This document shows, in pieces, positions 47,961-56,469 of a stretch of DNA of 64,000 nt. A program made the translations under genes and the position numbers. Within the stretch, counting starts at the first letter, position 1. Each line of letters begins with the position of its first letter. The stretch covers positions 1 through 64,000 of the forward strand of contig JAFGJS010000042.1 of the NCBI GenBank assembly GCA_016928995.1. The letters are read 5' to 3'. This DNA comes from Candidatus Sumerlaeota bacterium (lineage in GTDB: Bacteria; Sumerlaeota; Sumerlaeia; JAFGJS01). A model generated the notes under the pieces. The model searched no databases, was not told the origin of the DNA, and saw only the letters and a program-made list of their open reading frames with translations.

Positions 47961-48467
47961 ATGGAACTTTACATTTTCCGTCATGCGCAAGCCGTTGAGC
48001 GCGACGAAGCCGGCGGATTGCGCGATTTCGACCGCGAACTGACCGATGTGGGGCGCAAGCAGGCCCGGCTGGCGGGAGCAGCGCTAAACCGCCTCGGCGT
48101 CAAATTTGACACGATCCTGAGCAGTCCGGCGCCGCGCGCGCTGCAAACGGCGAAAATCGCCGCAAAGGAGATGAACCTCGAAGATCGCGTGCGCGAATGT
48201 CCCGCGTTGTGGGAAGGCGACTTCGAAGACATTTTCGAGGCATGCCGCGGGATGGAAAACAAGATTGTCTGCCTGGTGGGACATGAACCCACCCTTGGCG
48301 ATCTGACGGGATTCCTGACTTCAGGAAGCCGTGAGGTGTGTGTGCCGCTGAAAAAAGCCGGGATTGCGCGGATCGACATTGACGGATTGCCGCCAGAGCA
48401 TCCTCGCGGTCTGCTGCGCTGGGTGATGACGGGCAAACAGCTCAGCCTGATCAGCCAGAAAAAATGA
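47961..48467 (+). CDS. sixA: Phosphohistidine phosphatase SixA-like
   Basis: The 168-residue protein is a small histidine phosphatase: 'LYIFRHAQAVERD' has the RHG-type motif (here RHA), and a second His is in 'CLVGHEPTLGDLT'. SixA removes phosphate from His residues of signalling and phosphotransfer proteins. ATG 47961 follows GCGGAACA. A TTG further upstream is less likely. Confidence 0.85.
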   Translation: MELYIFRHAQAVERDEAGGLRDFDRELTDVGRKQARLAGAALNRLGVKFDTILSSPAPRALQTAKIAAKEMNLEDRVRECPALWEGDFEDIFEACRGMENKIVCLVGHEPTLGDLTGFLTSGSREVCVPLKKAGIARIDIDGLPPEHPRGLLRWVMTGKQLSLISQKK

Positions 48468-48471
48468 ACTG

Positions 48472-48495
48472 CCGGGTTCCGGGTTCCGGGTTCCG
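48472..48495. repeat. CCGGGTT tandem repeat after sixA
   Basis: Three exact copies of the 7-mer CCGGGTT followed by a partial fourth, directly after the sixA stop. Farther right, about 48540-48570, comes another stutter of TTTCGGATTTCGGATTT type. Confidence 0.8.
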
Positions 48496-48640
48496 TAATC
48501 GATGATATCAATGGATTTTTTGTATTTTTAATTTTGAATGTGTTTCGGATTTCGGATTTAGAATTTCATAAAAGAGATACCGACAACATGACAATCCGGC
48601 ATCCGAATTCTGAACTTCAGCAAAAACACAGAAGAACTTG

Positions 48641-50413
48641 ATGATGAAACGGCTGACCACACAAATTTTGTTTGCACTGACGCTGGCCGCCATCGCGCTG
48701 GGCGCCGAGGAACTGGACTGGTCGCAGAAGTATTTCCTTCACTTGGTGAAATCCGGCGAAAACCTGTCTCAGATTTCCAAGGATTACTACGGCACGCCCG
48801 TGCATTCGGACATCATCCAGAAGGTGAACGGCATCGCGAACGTGACTCAGCTGCCGGTGGAACGCACGCTGCTGACGCCGACGAATAATTACTTTCTGGA
48901 CAAAGCCGGCGTGAAGGATGCGTCGAGCACGGACCGCGGTTTTTATCGCAAGGAGACCAGCGACGGCCGGCTGTATATCGGCATTCATACGCCGCGCCAG
49001 GACATCGCGCATCCCGACAGCCGCCGCTTCATCATCATCGACATCACCGGATTGGATTATAAGGCGGTGTTCGATTCGGAAAAACTGCTGGATGCGCATC
49101 CCGACATGCCGGACCTGTCGAATTTGACGGGGTATAGTTTCATCGACCTGGACGGCGACGAGGGGCTGGATGTGCTGGGACGCGACGCAGGCACGACGAC
49201 CGTGACGCATTACGTGTTTCATCAACAGACGGACGGCGTCTATGAACCATACCTTATCGTGAAGAATACCTCAGTCGCCTTCGAAAACCACTATCGCGAT
49301 CCAAACGACAACAGCCTTGTGTTCGTCTATGAGCCGCCCGAAGTGAACGGCAAACGCCTCGCAGCCAAGGTTGCGGCTTGGAAAAATCTGTTTTACCTCA
49401 AGCATCCTGAGGCGAAACCGGAAACGCCGCCGATGGCGGAACAAGAAGCTCAGCCGCCGGTGGAAGAAAAGCCCCAAACGCCTGAAGCATCGGAAACCCA
49501 AGTCCAAGCGGAATTGGAATCCGAAGCGTCAGTGGATCAAGAAACCATCGCTGCGGCAAAACCGGAGAAGCAAATTGCGATGGAAGATAAGACTCCAATC
49601 CTTCCAGAGCAAAAGCAAACTCCTGCCCGCGAAGCAGAGGCTCAGCCCATCGTGGAAGTGGAAATCAAAGCGCCGCTCGAAATGGAACGCGCCGCTGAAC
49701 CGGAGCCAGAAAGCGCGCCGGAACCGGAAACGAAGCCAGACGGCGTTACAGTATTGCCGCCCGGTGAGAAACCGGAACCGAAAACAACAGCCTTGGTTCC
49801 GCTGCCGCCAAAAACCGCCGAAAAGCCAGCTGAAACAAAGTCCGATGCGCTCGTGGATCGAGGGGATTATGCGCTCTACACCGTGCAGCACGGCGACACC
49901 TTGGGCGGCATCGCGGAACGGCAGTTGCGATCGTTCCTCAATTATACGTTGCTCTTGACGATCAACGACATGGCTCATCCGAACGAGTTGCGCGTCGGGC
50001 AACAGATCATCATTCCGCAAACCAACACCTATTTCCTGCAAGGCGCCGAGCTGAATCTCAGCGACGGCCGGCTGGAGTTTCAAAAGTTCGTGAATAAAAA
50101 GAAATCGACGGCGGTTGTGGGCATCGCGTTGCCGCAAAAACCCGGCGATGACGGACGCCGCTTCCTCGTGATCGACCCGCGCACCAAGCCGTTTCAGATT
50201 GAGTTCGATTCCCAGAACCTGAAACTATCCCCAAAATCCGATGAGTATCAGGCGCTTCAGCATCTGGATGAATGGTTCCTGGGTGACAGCAATGAAGACG
50301 GCGACATGGATATCGTCGGCATGGGCATGCAAAACAAAGACGGCCATCCTGCGCCGGTGCAGATGATCTTCGAAAAGCGCTGGGGCCGCTTCCGCGCCAA
50401 ATTCAAACCCTAA
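48641..50413 (+). CDS. Exported protein with two LysM modules and duplicated DGD-type domain
   Basis: The 590-residue protein has a signal peptide ('QILFALTLAAIALGAEE') and two LysM-like domains: residues about 31-82 ('LVKSGENLSQISKDYYGT') and about 410-461 ('YTVQHGDTLGGIAERQLRS'). LysM binds peptidoglycan. Each LysM is followed by a similar domain of about 130 residues with 'NNYFL' or 'NTYFL', a 'RRFIIID' or 'RRFLVID' strand, and an Asp-rich end ('DLDGDEGLDVLG', 'DSNEDGDMDIVG'). The linker of about 150 residues is rich in Pro, Glu, Ala and Lys. ATG 48641 (or the next codon) follows AGAAGA. Likely a cell-wall-linked periplasmic protein, exact function unknown. Confidence 0.7.
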   Translation: MMKRLTTQILFALTLAAIALGAEELDWSQKYFLHLVKSGENLSQISKDYYGTPVHSDIIQKVNGIANVTQLPVERTLLTPTNNYFLDKAGVKDASSTDRGFYRKETSDGRLYIGIHTPRQDIAHPDSRRFIIIDITGLDYKAVFDSEKLLDAHPDMPDLSNLTGYSFIDLDGDEGLDVLGRDAGTTTVTHYVFHQQTDGVYEPYLIVKNTSVAFENHYRDPNDNSLVFVYEPPEVNGKRLAAKVAAWKNLFYLKHPEAKPETPPMAEQEAQPPVEEKPQTPEASETQVQAELESEASVDQETIAAAKPEKQIAMEDKTPILPEQKQTPAREAEAQPIVEVEIKAPLEMERAAEPEPESAPEPETKPDGVTVLPPGEKPEPKTTALVPLPPKTAEKPAETKSDALVDRGDYALYTVQHGDTLGGIAERQLRSFLNYTLLLTINDMAHPNELRVGQQIIIPQTNTYFLQGAELNLSDGRLEFQKFVNKKKSTAVVGIALPQKPGDDGRRFLVIDPRTKPFQIEFDSQNLKLSPKSDEYQALQHLDEWFLGDSNEDGDMDIVGMGMQNKDGHPAPVQMIFEKRWGRFRAKFKP

Positions 50414-50466
50414 GCTAATCTCAGTTCATTCGACGCAAAGGTTTAATCGCTCCGCTCAAAGCATCG

Positions 50467-50637
50467 CTATTGAAGCTCACGGTCAGCGGCGAAAAGGATA
50501 TCTTCCGCGTCGGCCAATGGTTCATGGCGATCCTTCGAAGCCTCGGCGTCATCATTGGATTTTTCGGCCGAGGCGCGGCCGAGGCGGATTTCCGTCTTGG
50601 TCTGCGAACGGGACTTTTTTTCGTCCTGCGGTTTCAT
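50467..50637 (-). CDS. Small, highly charged protein (56 aa)
   Basis: A 56-codon frame on the minus strand starts at ATG 50635-50637 with AAGGAGG 7 bases upstream, a near-perfect ribosome site. The product begins 'MKPQDEKKSRSQTKTEIRLG', has 'EKSNDDAEASKDRHE' in the middle and ends 'DILFAADRELQ'. Over a third of residues are charged, with no hydrophobic core, so it is probably disordered or acts by binding a partner. The gene follows the ExeA-like ATPase on the same strand, with a terminator between them. No family recognised. Confidence 0.65.
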   Translation of the reverse strand: MKPQDEKKSRSQTKTEIRLGRASAEKSNDDAEASKDRHEPLADAEDILFAADRELQ

Positions 50638-50660
50638 GGATCAACCTCCTTATCCGCGTG

Positions 50661-50695
50661 AAAAAAAAGCTCCGGCTGACTCCAACAGCCGGAGC
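50661..50695 (-). terminator. Intrinsic terminator after the ExeA-like gene
   Basis: Perfect 10-bp stem GCTCCGGCTG (50669-50678) with CAGCCGGAGC (50686-50695), 7-base loop, and a run of T on the minus strand (50661-50668). It lies 85 bases after the ExeA-like stop and just 24 bases before the start of the small charged-protein gene. Confidence 0.9.
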
Positions 50696-50779
50696 GCCAT
50701 GCGGTTAATGGGTTGTAAAATTGCGCCCTGCGGCGCCATTGCGATGTCACTCGCAATTAAACTCGTCGAACAAATCTCC

Positions 50780-51685
50780 TTAGCGCCCTCGCGCCGCGCG
50801 CAAAATGCATTGCGCCGTGACGTAACGCTGCCCGGCTTGCGCGGCAAGCACCAGCGCGTTATGGCAAAGGCGGTTGATCTCGCGCGGAATCCCGTTCGTC
50901 ACGTTGTGCGCCGCGTCAAGCGCATCCGTGTCGAACAAGTCGGACTGTGCGCCGGCCATCAGCAGGCGGAACTTGATGTATTGCTCCGTTTCCTTTTCGT
51001 GCAACGGCCGCAGATGCGTGCGGACGAACATGCGGCTGAACAACGCACGATAGCCAGGGAGCGCCATGCGATTGAGGAACGTCTCCTCGCCGAACAGCAG
51101 GATCGTGATCAGCTTTCGCGTCGGCGTTTCGATGTTGCTCAGCGTGCGCAGCGTGTGCAGCGCCTCGGCTTTGAGGAAATGCACCTCGTCGATGATCAGC
51201 ACGATCTTCACGCCCCGCTCGTGCTGGCGCATGATCTCTTCCTGAATCGCGGACACCAGATCATCGACGCGGCCGCGCTTCGGCATACCTTCGAGCTTGA
51301 GTTCGCGGGCGATGTCCTTCAGCAGCGCCGTGGGCGAAATCGAAGGATACACCAGCGCCACCACGGGAAGATAGCGCTCCGGCTGCTCCTGCAATTCATT
51401 GAGCAGAATCTGCGTCAGGAGCGTCTTGCCCGTGCCGCTGATCGCGGTGGTCAGGCCGATCGAGATGTGATCCTCGATGCACTGCTTCATCTTCAGGTAG
51501 GCCTCTTCGTGCGCCTCCGTGCGAAAGAAAAAGTCCGGATTGACGTTGTCGAGGAAGGGATGCGTCTCCAACTTGTAATATTGCACCGGCAGGGCGGAGT
51601 TGACGACTTCGATCTTCGCTCCCTCTTCATGCGATTCATCGACCAAATCAACGATCGAGAATTCCGGTTCGGCGTTATGATTCAT
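50780..51685 (-). CDS. ExeA/GspA-like AAA ATPase
   Basis: The 301-residue protein has a short N-terminal tail, then an ExeA-type AAA domain. The Walker A reads 'AISGTGKTLL' (Lys87, Thr88; the usual first Gly is Ala81) and Walker B 'IVLIIDEVHFL'. Downstream are 'HTLRTLSNIETPTRKLITIL' and arginine-rich sensor sequence 'NGIPREINRLCHNALVLAAQ'. ExeA family proteins help assemble type II secretion secretins or act in related envelope functions. It lacks the long periplasmic part of ExeA. ATG 51683-51685 has GGAGGA 5 bases upstream. It is 68 bases after the FlhG-like gene, in one operon. Confidence 0.85.
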   Translation of the reverse strand: MNHNAEPEFSIVDLVDESHEEGAKIEVVNSALPVQYYKLETHPFLDNVNPDFFFRTEAHEEAYLKMKQCIEDHISIGLTTAISGTGKTLLTQILLNELQEQPERYLPVVALVYPSISPTALLKDIARELKLEGMPKRGRVDDLVSAIQEEIMRQHERGVKIVLIIDEVHFLKAEALHTLRTLSNIETPTRKLITILLFGEETFLNRMALPGYRALFSRMFVRTHLRPLHEKETEQYIKFRLLMAGAQSDLFDTDALDAAHNVTNGIPREINRLCHNALVLAAQAGQRYVTAQCILRAARGR

Positions 51686-51753
51686 TGTATTCCTCCGTTA
51701 TGGAACTCGTGCTCTGAATTCACCGATTTCTCAGGCAAAACGCCTGTGCTGCA

Positions 51754-52860
51754 TCACGCCGCGCCGGCCATGGAGCGTTTGATCGCGCCAATCAGATCGC
51801 CGAAGGCCGAATCCTTCTTGTCATTTTGGAAAATGCGCTTGTTTAGAATCGTGTCCACCACGAGCTCCAGGTTTTTCGTCGCTTCGCAATTCGGGAAGGC
51901 CAGCGCGAAGGGCTTGCGATGCTGATTCGCCACCTGGATGTGCTCGTCTTCCATGACGTATCCCAGATAACCCAACGTGTAATGCATGCAATTTTCCGTG
52001 GCGGTGTTGATGCGGTTATACACATTCTTGGCGTGATACATGCTCGGCGCCATGTTGGCCAGCAGGCCGATCTTCGCGTTGGGATCCATCTGCAGCAGAA
52101 TTTTAATGATGGAAAAGGCGTCGGAGGCCGAGGCGATGTTGGGCGTAGCGACGCAGATCACCTCGTCGGCGAACGCGGCGAAGCGCAGCACGTTGTCGCT
52201 GATGCCGGCGCCGGTGTCCACGAGCAGCACGTCCACCTCGCGCTCCAGTTTGTCCATCTGGCGCAGGATGAAGCGGCGCTGATCGTCGGTCAGGTTGGCC
52301 ATTTCGCGCAGGCCCTGCCCGCCGGAGATGATCTTCACGCCCAGCGGACCTTCGACGATGGCGTCTTCGAAATCGAAGCCGTCCTCCACCACATGGCTCA
52401 GGTTGTAGCGCGGTTTGACGCCGGCGAGAATGTGGACGTTCGACAGGCCGAGGTCGGCGTCGAAAATCGCCACCTTGCGCTGACGCTTGGCCAGCAGCAT
52501 CGCCAGGCTGACGGTGAGATTGGTCTTGCCTACGCCGCCCTTGCCGCTGGTGACGGCGATGACGCGAGCGAATTCGCCCGCCTTGGCAGGCATGACGAAG
52601 CCCTTCTCCATCGTATCGTTGGTATGATGGGTCAGGCTGCGCAGGTGTTTCTTGACTTCAATGACGGAAAATCCGCGTTTATTGATTAGTTCCTTGATGC
52701 GCTGAAGCAGCGCGATATGGTCGGACGTGAACTCCCTTTTGCCGTGCGCCAGTTCGGTGAACGACAGGAATTCCTTGAAGGCTGTTTCGTAAAAACGGAT
52801 GTCGCTTTCTTCCAGCCCGGTCTTTTCACATACTTGTCGGATTGAATAGAGTTGTTCCAC
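51754..52860 (-). CDS. MerR-type HTH fused to FlhG/MinD-like ATPase
   Basis: The 368-residue protein joins an N-terminal MerR-type helix-turn-helix (residues 1-80, 'YSIRQVCEKTGLEESDIRFYE', cut to fit) with a FlhG/ParA-like ATPase. The deviant Walker A is 'SGKGGVGKTNL' (Lys107, Lys112). Also present are 'VAIFDADLGLSNVHIL' and 'DVLLVDTGAGISDNVL'. FlhG places and numbers flagella or other polar machines, and MerR domains bind DNA. No flagellar gene is visible, while pseudopilin genes are, so placement or control of a pilus or secretion apparatus is a fair guess. GTG 52858-52860 follows AAAGGAG about 8 bases upstream. Confidence 0.85.
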   Translation of the reverse strand: MEQLYSIRQVCEKTGLEESDIRFYETAFKEFLSFTELAHGKREFTSDHIALLQRIKELINKRGFSVIEVKKHLRSLTHHTNDTMEKGFVMPAKAGEFARVIAVTSGKGGVGKTNLTVSLAMLLAKRQRKVAIFDADLGLSNVHILAGVKPRYNLSHVVEDGFDFEDAIVEGPLGVKIISGGQGLREMANLTDDQRRFILRQMDKLEREVDVLLVDTGAGISDNVLRFAAFADEVICVATPNIASASDAFSIIKILLQMDPNAKIGLLANMAPSMYHAKNVYNRINTATENCMHYTLGYLGYVMEDEHIQVANQHRKPFALAFPNCEATKNLELVVDTILNKRIFQNDKKDSAFGDLIGAIKRSMAGAA

Positions 52861-53222
52861 GGTAATTTCTCCTTTGCAGCGGGAATATCAGCAGGGAAAG
52901 CGAACGAATAAGATAAGATATTGCTTTCCACATGAAGGTTCGTTAGAGCATGAGCGATAATGCGAGTCGGTGTTTGCCTGGAATAAAAAAAGACCTTTGC
53001 GGCGCAAGCCAGCCGCCGGCATAAAACGCTTGCCGGACCGGAAAAAAAGCGCAGACGCGGATTTCAAAGATCGAATTTAAGAGAACAACAGCTATCTTAA
53101 CATCGGGTTAGCAAATTTTGTCAAGATAAATTGCTTGCCCCGCGCAACGGGTTCAAGGCAGCATGAAGCCTGAATGCAACGGTTGAGCGGCCGTGAATTT
53201 CCCAAATGCGGAGAGGGTGTCC
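52861..53222. other. Intergenic region between divergent FlhG-like and membrane protein genes
   Basis: About 360 bases hold the divergent promoters of both units. Nothing else stands out except a short GC-rich dyad-like sequence near 53010-53040 and the purine-rich ribosome site of the FlhG-like gene at its left end. Confidence 0.4.
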
Positions 53223-53591
53223 ATGAACGAATCGATTTTTGACCGGCTGATTCAGCGGGGAAATTTTCAATGGCTTGTGCTGGCCGCCGGCGCGCTATGG
53301 CTGACGGCTTGCGTCGCATGGGCGCAATGGAGGGCAAGCGACGATCAACGGCGATTCGTTCTAACATTGAGCGCAGCTGGGCCGCTGTTTATCGCGCTCT
53401 GGTTCATATATAACGCAATCATGGATCACTTCGGCTTGTCGAGCGTGGCAGGCATGGCGCTCAACCTGGCGCTGATGATCCCGGCCGGTCTGACGATGGG
53501 CTATCTGTTGCGAGGGCGCCAGCCGCATGAAACCGATCCGAAGAAGGATCAATCTCCCGCTGAAGACAACGCCGATCATTCTGCGAGATGA
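53223..53591 (+). CDS. Small membrane protein (122 aa)
   Basis: The 122-residue protein has about three hydrophobic helices: 'QWLVLAAGALWLTACVAWA', 'FVLTLSAAGPLFIALWFIY' and 'GMALNLALMIPAGLTMGYLL', with a charged tail. ATG 53223 follows GAGAGGGTGTCC. Family unknown. It is divergent from the FlhG-like operon. Confidence 0.6.
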   Translation: MNESIFDRLIQRGNFQWLVLAAGALWLTACVAWAQWRASDDQRRFVLTLSAAGPLFIALWFIYNAIMDHFGLSSVAGMALNLALMIPAGLTMGYLLRGRQPHETDPKKDQSPAEDNADHSAR

Positions 53592-53633
53592 CGAGTGGCA
53601 TGGTATATCCATCGAACTGATTATCCCAAAACA

Positions 53634-53666
53634 CAAAAGCAGCGGGAACATTTCGCTCCCGCTGCT
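53634..53666 (-). terminator. Intrinsic terminator downstream of the GspG-like gene
   Basis: Stem AGCAGCGGGA (53638-53647) with TCCCGCTGCT (53657-53666), 9-base loop, then T-rich sequence on the minus strand (TTTTGTGTTTT). It lies 43 bases after the pilin stop. Without a clean T-run on the plus strand, it serves mainly the minus strand. Confidence 0.75.
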
Positions 53667-53709
53667 TGATGATTTTAGCCACATGGATCATTCAGTTTAT
53701 CATGAGCGC

Positions 53710-54366
53710 TTATTGCGAGACTGCTTTCGCCCATGTTTGATGCGCCTCTGAAAAACCGGGAATGCTGCCGCCAAAACGCATGATGTCTCCGCCGCTGACA
53801 GTGCCATTAGTTGGATCATATATGATATTGATTACAGCATCCCTGTCCGAATTGGTCAGATACTCCCAAGGATATAAACCGGTTCGGAGATTAGGCGTGC
53901 CGGGAGCGGTGTTATCATCCTTGTCCGGACCGACGGAAGAGACAATCCAAGTGTCCGCGGAAAATCGGAACGTCGTTCCGCTCGGAAGATTATCGATGCT
54001 TGTGTATTCGCCAGCTTTGCCCATGCCGACTTCCAGGTATCCTTCACGATAATCACCCATATATTTATGGGAACCAAACGGATCAATGTCGGGCACCGAA
54101 GACATATAGGCGACTGGGGTCGTGAGAGGTCTGAGCCAGAAGGCCCAATACGTCACGCGCGGATCAAGTTCCGCGTAATATGTGTCATTATCGCCGTAAT
54201 AGGCTTCAAGCGCCGTGGCGATGGCGCGTAAATCAGCCTTGACGCGGGATATTTTGGCCCGTGTCTGAAACTCAAGAAAATTCGGCACTGCAATCGCCGC
54301 CAGAATCGCGATAATCAACACTACAATCAGCAACTCGATCAAAGTAAATGCCTGTCTCCTCTTCAT
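53710..54366 (-). CDS. GspG-like prepilin-type protein
   Basis: The 218-residue protein starts 'MKRRQAFTLIELLIVVLIIA', the class III prepilin signal with cleavage after Ala6 and Glu at +5, then 'ILAAIAVPNFLEFQTRAK'. The C-terminal domain has 'GPDKDDNTAPGTPNLRTG', the calcium-binding-like loop of GspG major pseudopilins. It may form a pseudopilus or pilus. The nearby FlhG-like and ExeA-like ATPases are on the same strand but not in the same operon (an unrelated + gene lies between). ATG 54364-54366 follows GGAACGGG. Confidence 0.85.
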   Translation of the reverse strand: MKRRQAFTLIELLIVVLIIAILAAIAVPNFLEFQTRAKISRVKADLRAIATALEAYYGDNDTYYAELDPRVTYWAFWLRPLTTPVAYMSSVPDIDPFGSHKYMGDYREGYLEVGMGKAGEYTSIDNLPSGTTFRFSADTWIVSSVGPDKDDNTAPGTPNLRTGLYPWEYLTNSDRDAVINIIYDPTNGTVSGGDIMRFGGSIPGFSEAHQTWAKAVSQ

Positions 54367-54600
54367 TTCCCGTTCCTTTCATTGCATCGGCGCGACGCAT
54401 CGTTCAAAAATGGATCATTCCGCTCGCCTTATTTATGAGCCGCTGCGATAATAACAAATGAAATTTCTCATTTCAATAATCTATTGATGACATCCGCCTC
54501 TTTATTTTATGTATAAATTAAATCAGCATCGCTTTTTCGTAACCGGACAAATGACTGAATACCGGGCAGCAACATGATGCGCCCAGCATAGAGATTCACC

Positions 54601-56343
54601 ATGAAACCGCATATGACTCCATCGGCCACAAACGGCATTATTCAATCCCAGGCCACTGTCGACGATGCGCTCAGCGCGACGGAACAGCCGTCGGCGTCCC
54701 GCCTGGAATGGCTCATGGCATGGGGGCTGTTGCCGCTGGTCCTTCTGGCGTATGCTCCGGCATTGAACGCTGGATTCATCTGGGATGACAATATATCGCT
54801 GACCAAGTGTCCGCAGATTCGATCGCTGAGCGGACTTTGGGAATTATGGACGAATCCAGCGATGAATCCAATGGGGCATTACTATCCGCTGACCTATACG
54901 TCTTTCTGGCTGGAATACCGGCTATGGGGTCTGAACGCCTGGGGATACCATTTCGTCAATGTGCTGTTGCATGGCTTGAATGCGGTCGTGCTTTGGCGCG
55001 TGCTGCGAAACCTGCGCATCCCTGGCGCCTTGTTCTGCGCGGCGCTCTTTGCGCTGCATCCGCTCAAGGTGGAATCCGCGGCGTGGATCACGGAGCGCAA
55101 GGATCTGCTCTCGGGATTCTTCTACCTGCTGGCGGCGCTGCTTTTTCTGCGCTGCGCTGAAACCCGGAACCGCCGGGACTACTATGCCTCGCTGGCGTTG
55201 AGCGCCTGCGCCATGCTGAGCAAGTCGATCACGCTCACGCTGCCAATCGCGCTCGGATTGGCGCTGTGGTGGCGGAATGGCCGTTTCACACGCCAGGACG
55301 CGTTGCGGCTGCTGCCATTTGTCACCATCGCCGCCGGGATCGCCATCATCGGACTCAGCGCCACCTATGGTTTTTACGAATACCCCTATGAACTTTCCTT
55401 CATCGACCGCTGCCTGATCGCATCGCGCGCCTTATGGTTTTACCTCGGCAAACTGCTCTGGCCGCATCCTTTGATGCCGATTTATCCGCGCTGGGCAATC
55501 GACGCCGCTGATCCACTGCAATGGTTGCCGCTGATTGGAATTCTCATCACACTGACCGCATTTTATACCATGCGCAAACGCATCGGACGCGGACCGCTTA
55601 TCGCTGCGCTATATTTTGGCGTCACACTGGGGATGCTGCTGGGATTCATCGATTATCCCCTGATGGCGTATTCCTTCGTCGCCGACCGTTTCCAATACCT
55701 GGCCGGCATCGGACCAATGGCGCTGTTGAGCGGCGCATGTGCAGTTGGCGCGGCGAAAATCCCAACGCCGCAACGGCGTATGCTCTGGATCCCGGCGCTG
55801 GGCTTGCTGCTGGCGCTGGGGGCGAAGACGTTCGTCCAGACGTCGTATTTTACTGATAATGAGACGCTCTTCCGGCATAACCTGCGTTATAATCAAACCA
55901 ACACGTATCTCTATGACAAACTAGGAATCGGATTGCTGGAAAATGAGAATTACGCGGAAGCGGCCTCGGCGTTTCGGCGATCGCTTGAGTTGAGTCCGGG
56001 AGATGCGAATGTGGAAGCGCTGCTCGCCTTTACTTTGCTGCAAACGAAGGAATATGACACGGCTGTCGAATTGATGCTGAAGTTGGCGCCGTTGAATCCG
56101 GCCATGCTCGCCAGAGAGGCGGAAATGGCGCGGAGATTGCTGAAATTCGGCTGCTATCGGGAAGCCATCCGGCTCCTGGAAGATTATAACCGACAAAATC
56201 CAGATCAACCACCGGCGCTTTATAAGTTGGGGCTTTGTCACGAGCGGCTTGGCGAGACAGAGAAAGCCGAAGTCTTCTTCGAACGCGTGCGTGAATTGAA
56301 CCCCAGCTGGTATGAATATTGGAGCAAGCAGCCATGGGATTAA
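54601..56343 (+). CDS. TMTC-like membrane protein with C-terminal TPRs
   Basis: The 580-residue protein has about ten or more membrane helices. The hallmark 'FIWDDNISLTKCPQIRSLSG' and 'FALHPLKVESAAWITERKDL' match the TMTC/GT-C-like group, in which an Asp pair near the first loop binds metal and lipid-linked sugar. The C-terminal 120 residues are TPRs ('YAEAASAFRRSLELSPGDAN', 'GLCHERLGETEKAEVFFERV'). Eukaryotic relatives add mannose to protein Ser/Thr, so a protein O-mannosyltransferase-like role is possible here. The start ATG 54601 has weak upstream purines. It is read toward mutS. Confidence 0.8.
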   Translation: MKPHMTPSATNGIIQSQATVDDALSATEQPSASRLEWLMAWGLLPLVLLAYAPALNAGFIWDDNISLTKCPQIRSLSGLWELWTNPAMNPMGHYYPLTYTSFWLEYRLWGLNAWGYHFVNVLLHGLNAVVLWRVLRNLRIPGALFCAALFALHPLKVESAAWITERKDLLSGFFYLLAALLFLRCAETRNRRDYYASLALSACAMLSKSITLTLPIALGLALWWRNGRFTRQDALRLLPFVTIAAGIAIIGLSATYGFYEYPYELSFIDRCLIASRALWFYLGKLLWPHPLMPIYPRWAIDAADPLQWLPLIGILITLTAFYTMRKRIGRGPLIAALYFGVTLGMLLGFIDYPLMAYSFVADRFQYLAGIGPMALLSGACAVGAAKIPTPQRRMLWIPALGLLLALGAKTFVQTSYFTDNETLFRHNLRYNQTNTYLYDKLGIGLLENENYAEAASAFRRSLELSPGDANVEALLAFTLLQTKEYDTAVELMLKLAPLNPAMLAREAEMARRLLKFGCYREAIRLLEDYNRQNPDQPPALYKLGLCHERLGETEKAEVFFERVRELNPSWYEYWSKQPWD

Positions 56344-56469
56344 TCCCTCGCACAGCCCCAAATTGATGGTTGATTGTTCAATGCGGATCTGGAGGATGTC
56401 GCGATCAGATGCGGATGTCCGCGATTCGCCTGAAATGGATTGATCCCAACCTTTGCCGAAAGGCTGTCG

